NCBI GenBank assembly: GCA_946481465.1
Contig: CAMLOC010000204.1
Location: 1 to 6,767, forward strand
Reading direction: 5' to 3'
DNA: 6,767 bases
From: an uncultured Shinella sp.
GTDB lineage: Bacteria; Pseudomonadota; Alphaproteobacteria; Rhizobiales; Rhizobiaceae
Every line of letters starts with the position of its first letter. Within the stretch, counting starts at the first letter, position 1. Made by a program: the position numbers and the translations under genes. This document shows, piece after piece, positions 6,363-6,767 of this stretch. The notes under the pieces are model-generated. The model was not told where the DNA came from and made no database searches. It saw nothing but the letters and a program-made list of their open reading frames with translations.

Positions 6363-6767
6363 TTACTTCTGGAGTTCGGCCGGGATGATCTTGGCCGCTT
6401 CCGCCTTCACGTCAACCTTGGGGAAGACATCCGGATAGAGGTAATGGGCCGCTTCGCGCAGCACGATTTCGCGCGCGATCGGGCCATTGGTCTCCACCCA
6501 CTGATCGCCGACATAGAAGACCCGGTTGTTCTTGACCGCCGTGAGCTCCTTCCAGATCGGGTTGTTCTCGTGCGGGCGGTCCGGGCCGTAGTCGTAGATG
6601 AAGAGGACTTCGGGATCCTTCTCCAGCATGGTCTCCAGGCTGAGGTCGATGCCGAAATCGCCGCCCGGTGTCATCGCGCCGGCGATGTTCTCGCCGCCGA
6701 CAGCGTTCACGATCGAGGCGGAGGTGTTCTCGTCATGGAAGGCGAAGGGGACTTCGCCACCCCACAT
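6363..6767 (-). CDS. Periplasmic iron-siderophore binding protein, C-terminal part (cut by window edge)
   Basis: The last 134-135 codons of a FecB/FhuD-like (class III, TroA-fold) substrate-binding protein, ending in TAA at 6363-6365. The ATG at 6765-6767 is probably an internal methionine, because the signal peptide and the whole N-terminal lobe are missing. The visible part matches the C-terminal lobe of this family: VNAVGGENIA, then a 'DPEVLFIYDYG' strand (the segment saying where the chelate ligand lies), an 'IWKELTAVKNNRVFYVGDQW' segment, and a terminal helix with HYLYPDVF. It is upstream of, and cotranscribed with, the two permeases and the ATPase, which gives the classic binding protein - permease - permease - ATPase order. 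The exact siderophore cannot be told, and any iron-responsive promoter is outside the window. Confidence 0.9.
   Translation of the reverse strand: MWGGEVPFAFHDENTSASIVNAVGGENIAGAMTPGGDFGIDLSLETMLEKDPEVLFIYDYGPDRPHENNPIWKELTAVKNNRVFYVGDQWVETNGPIAREIVLREAAHYLYPDVFPKVDVKAEAAKIIPAELQK

Overview
The window is GC-rich, densely coded and bacterial. Gene types, codon use and layout fit an alphaproteobacterium, most likely a member of the Hyphomicrobiales such as the Rhizobium/Agrobacterium/Ensifer/Shinella group. That placement is inferred from general character, because no taxonomic marker is present. Seven protein genes are visible, and the genes at both edges are cut by the window. I see no RNA genes, CRISPR arrays or insertion sequences.

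Left part (1-2751) looks like one metabolic locus in three transcription units. On the minus strand are the first 170 codons of a PotA-like ABC importer ATPase (start at 510) and a separate short-chain dehydrogenase/reductase (748-1515). On the plus strand, divergent from the reductase, is a HisC-like PLP aminotransferase (1642-2751). A 14-bp sequence, TGTCTATACATATG, occurs exactly twice in the left part. One copy (609-622) lies in the ABC promoter. The other (1567-1580) lies between the divergent reductase and aminotransferase genes, inside a 20-bp near-perfect palindrome. A hairpin-plus-T terminator after the reductase separates it from the ABC gene. The simplest reading is a small regulon in which one DNA-binding regulator, encoded outside the window, controls uptake, redox conversion and transamination of an unidentified amine or amino-acid-like compound.

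Middle (2752-3529): a class I SAM-dependent methyltransferase of unknown substrate, on the plus strand 79 bp after the aminotransferase. It starts at a GTG with a strong ribosome binding site. Its 3' end overlaps the convergent next operon by 29 bp.

Right part (3501-6767): a minus-strand iron-siderophore type (FecBCDE/FhuBCD family) ABC importer. In transcription order it holds the C-terminal part of a periplasmic binding protein (cut by the window edge), two FecCD-type permeases joined by a 4-bp ATGA overlap, and a FecE-type ATPase that starts 8 bp after the second permease. The proteins would form an SBP + permease heterodimer + ATPase dimer complex importing a ferric chelate. The promoter of this operon lies beyond the right edge.
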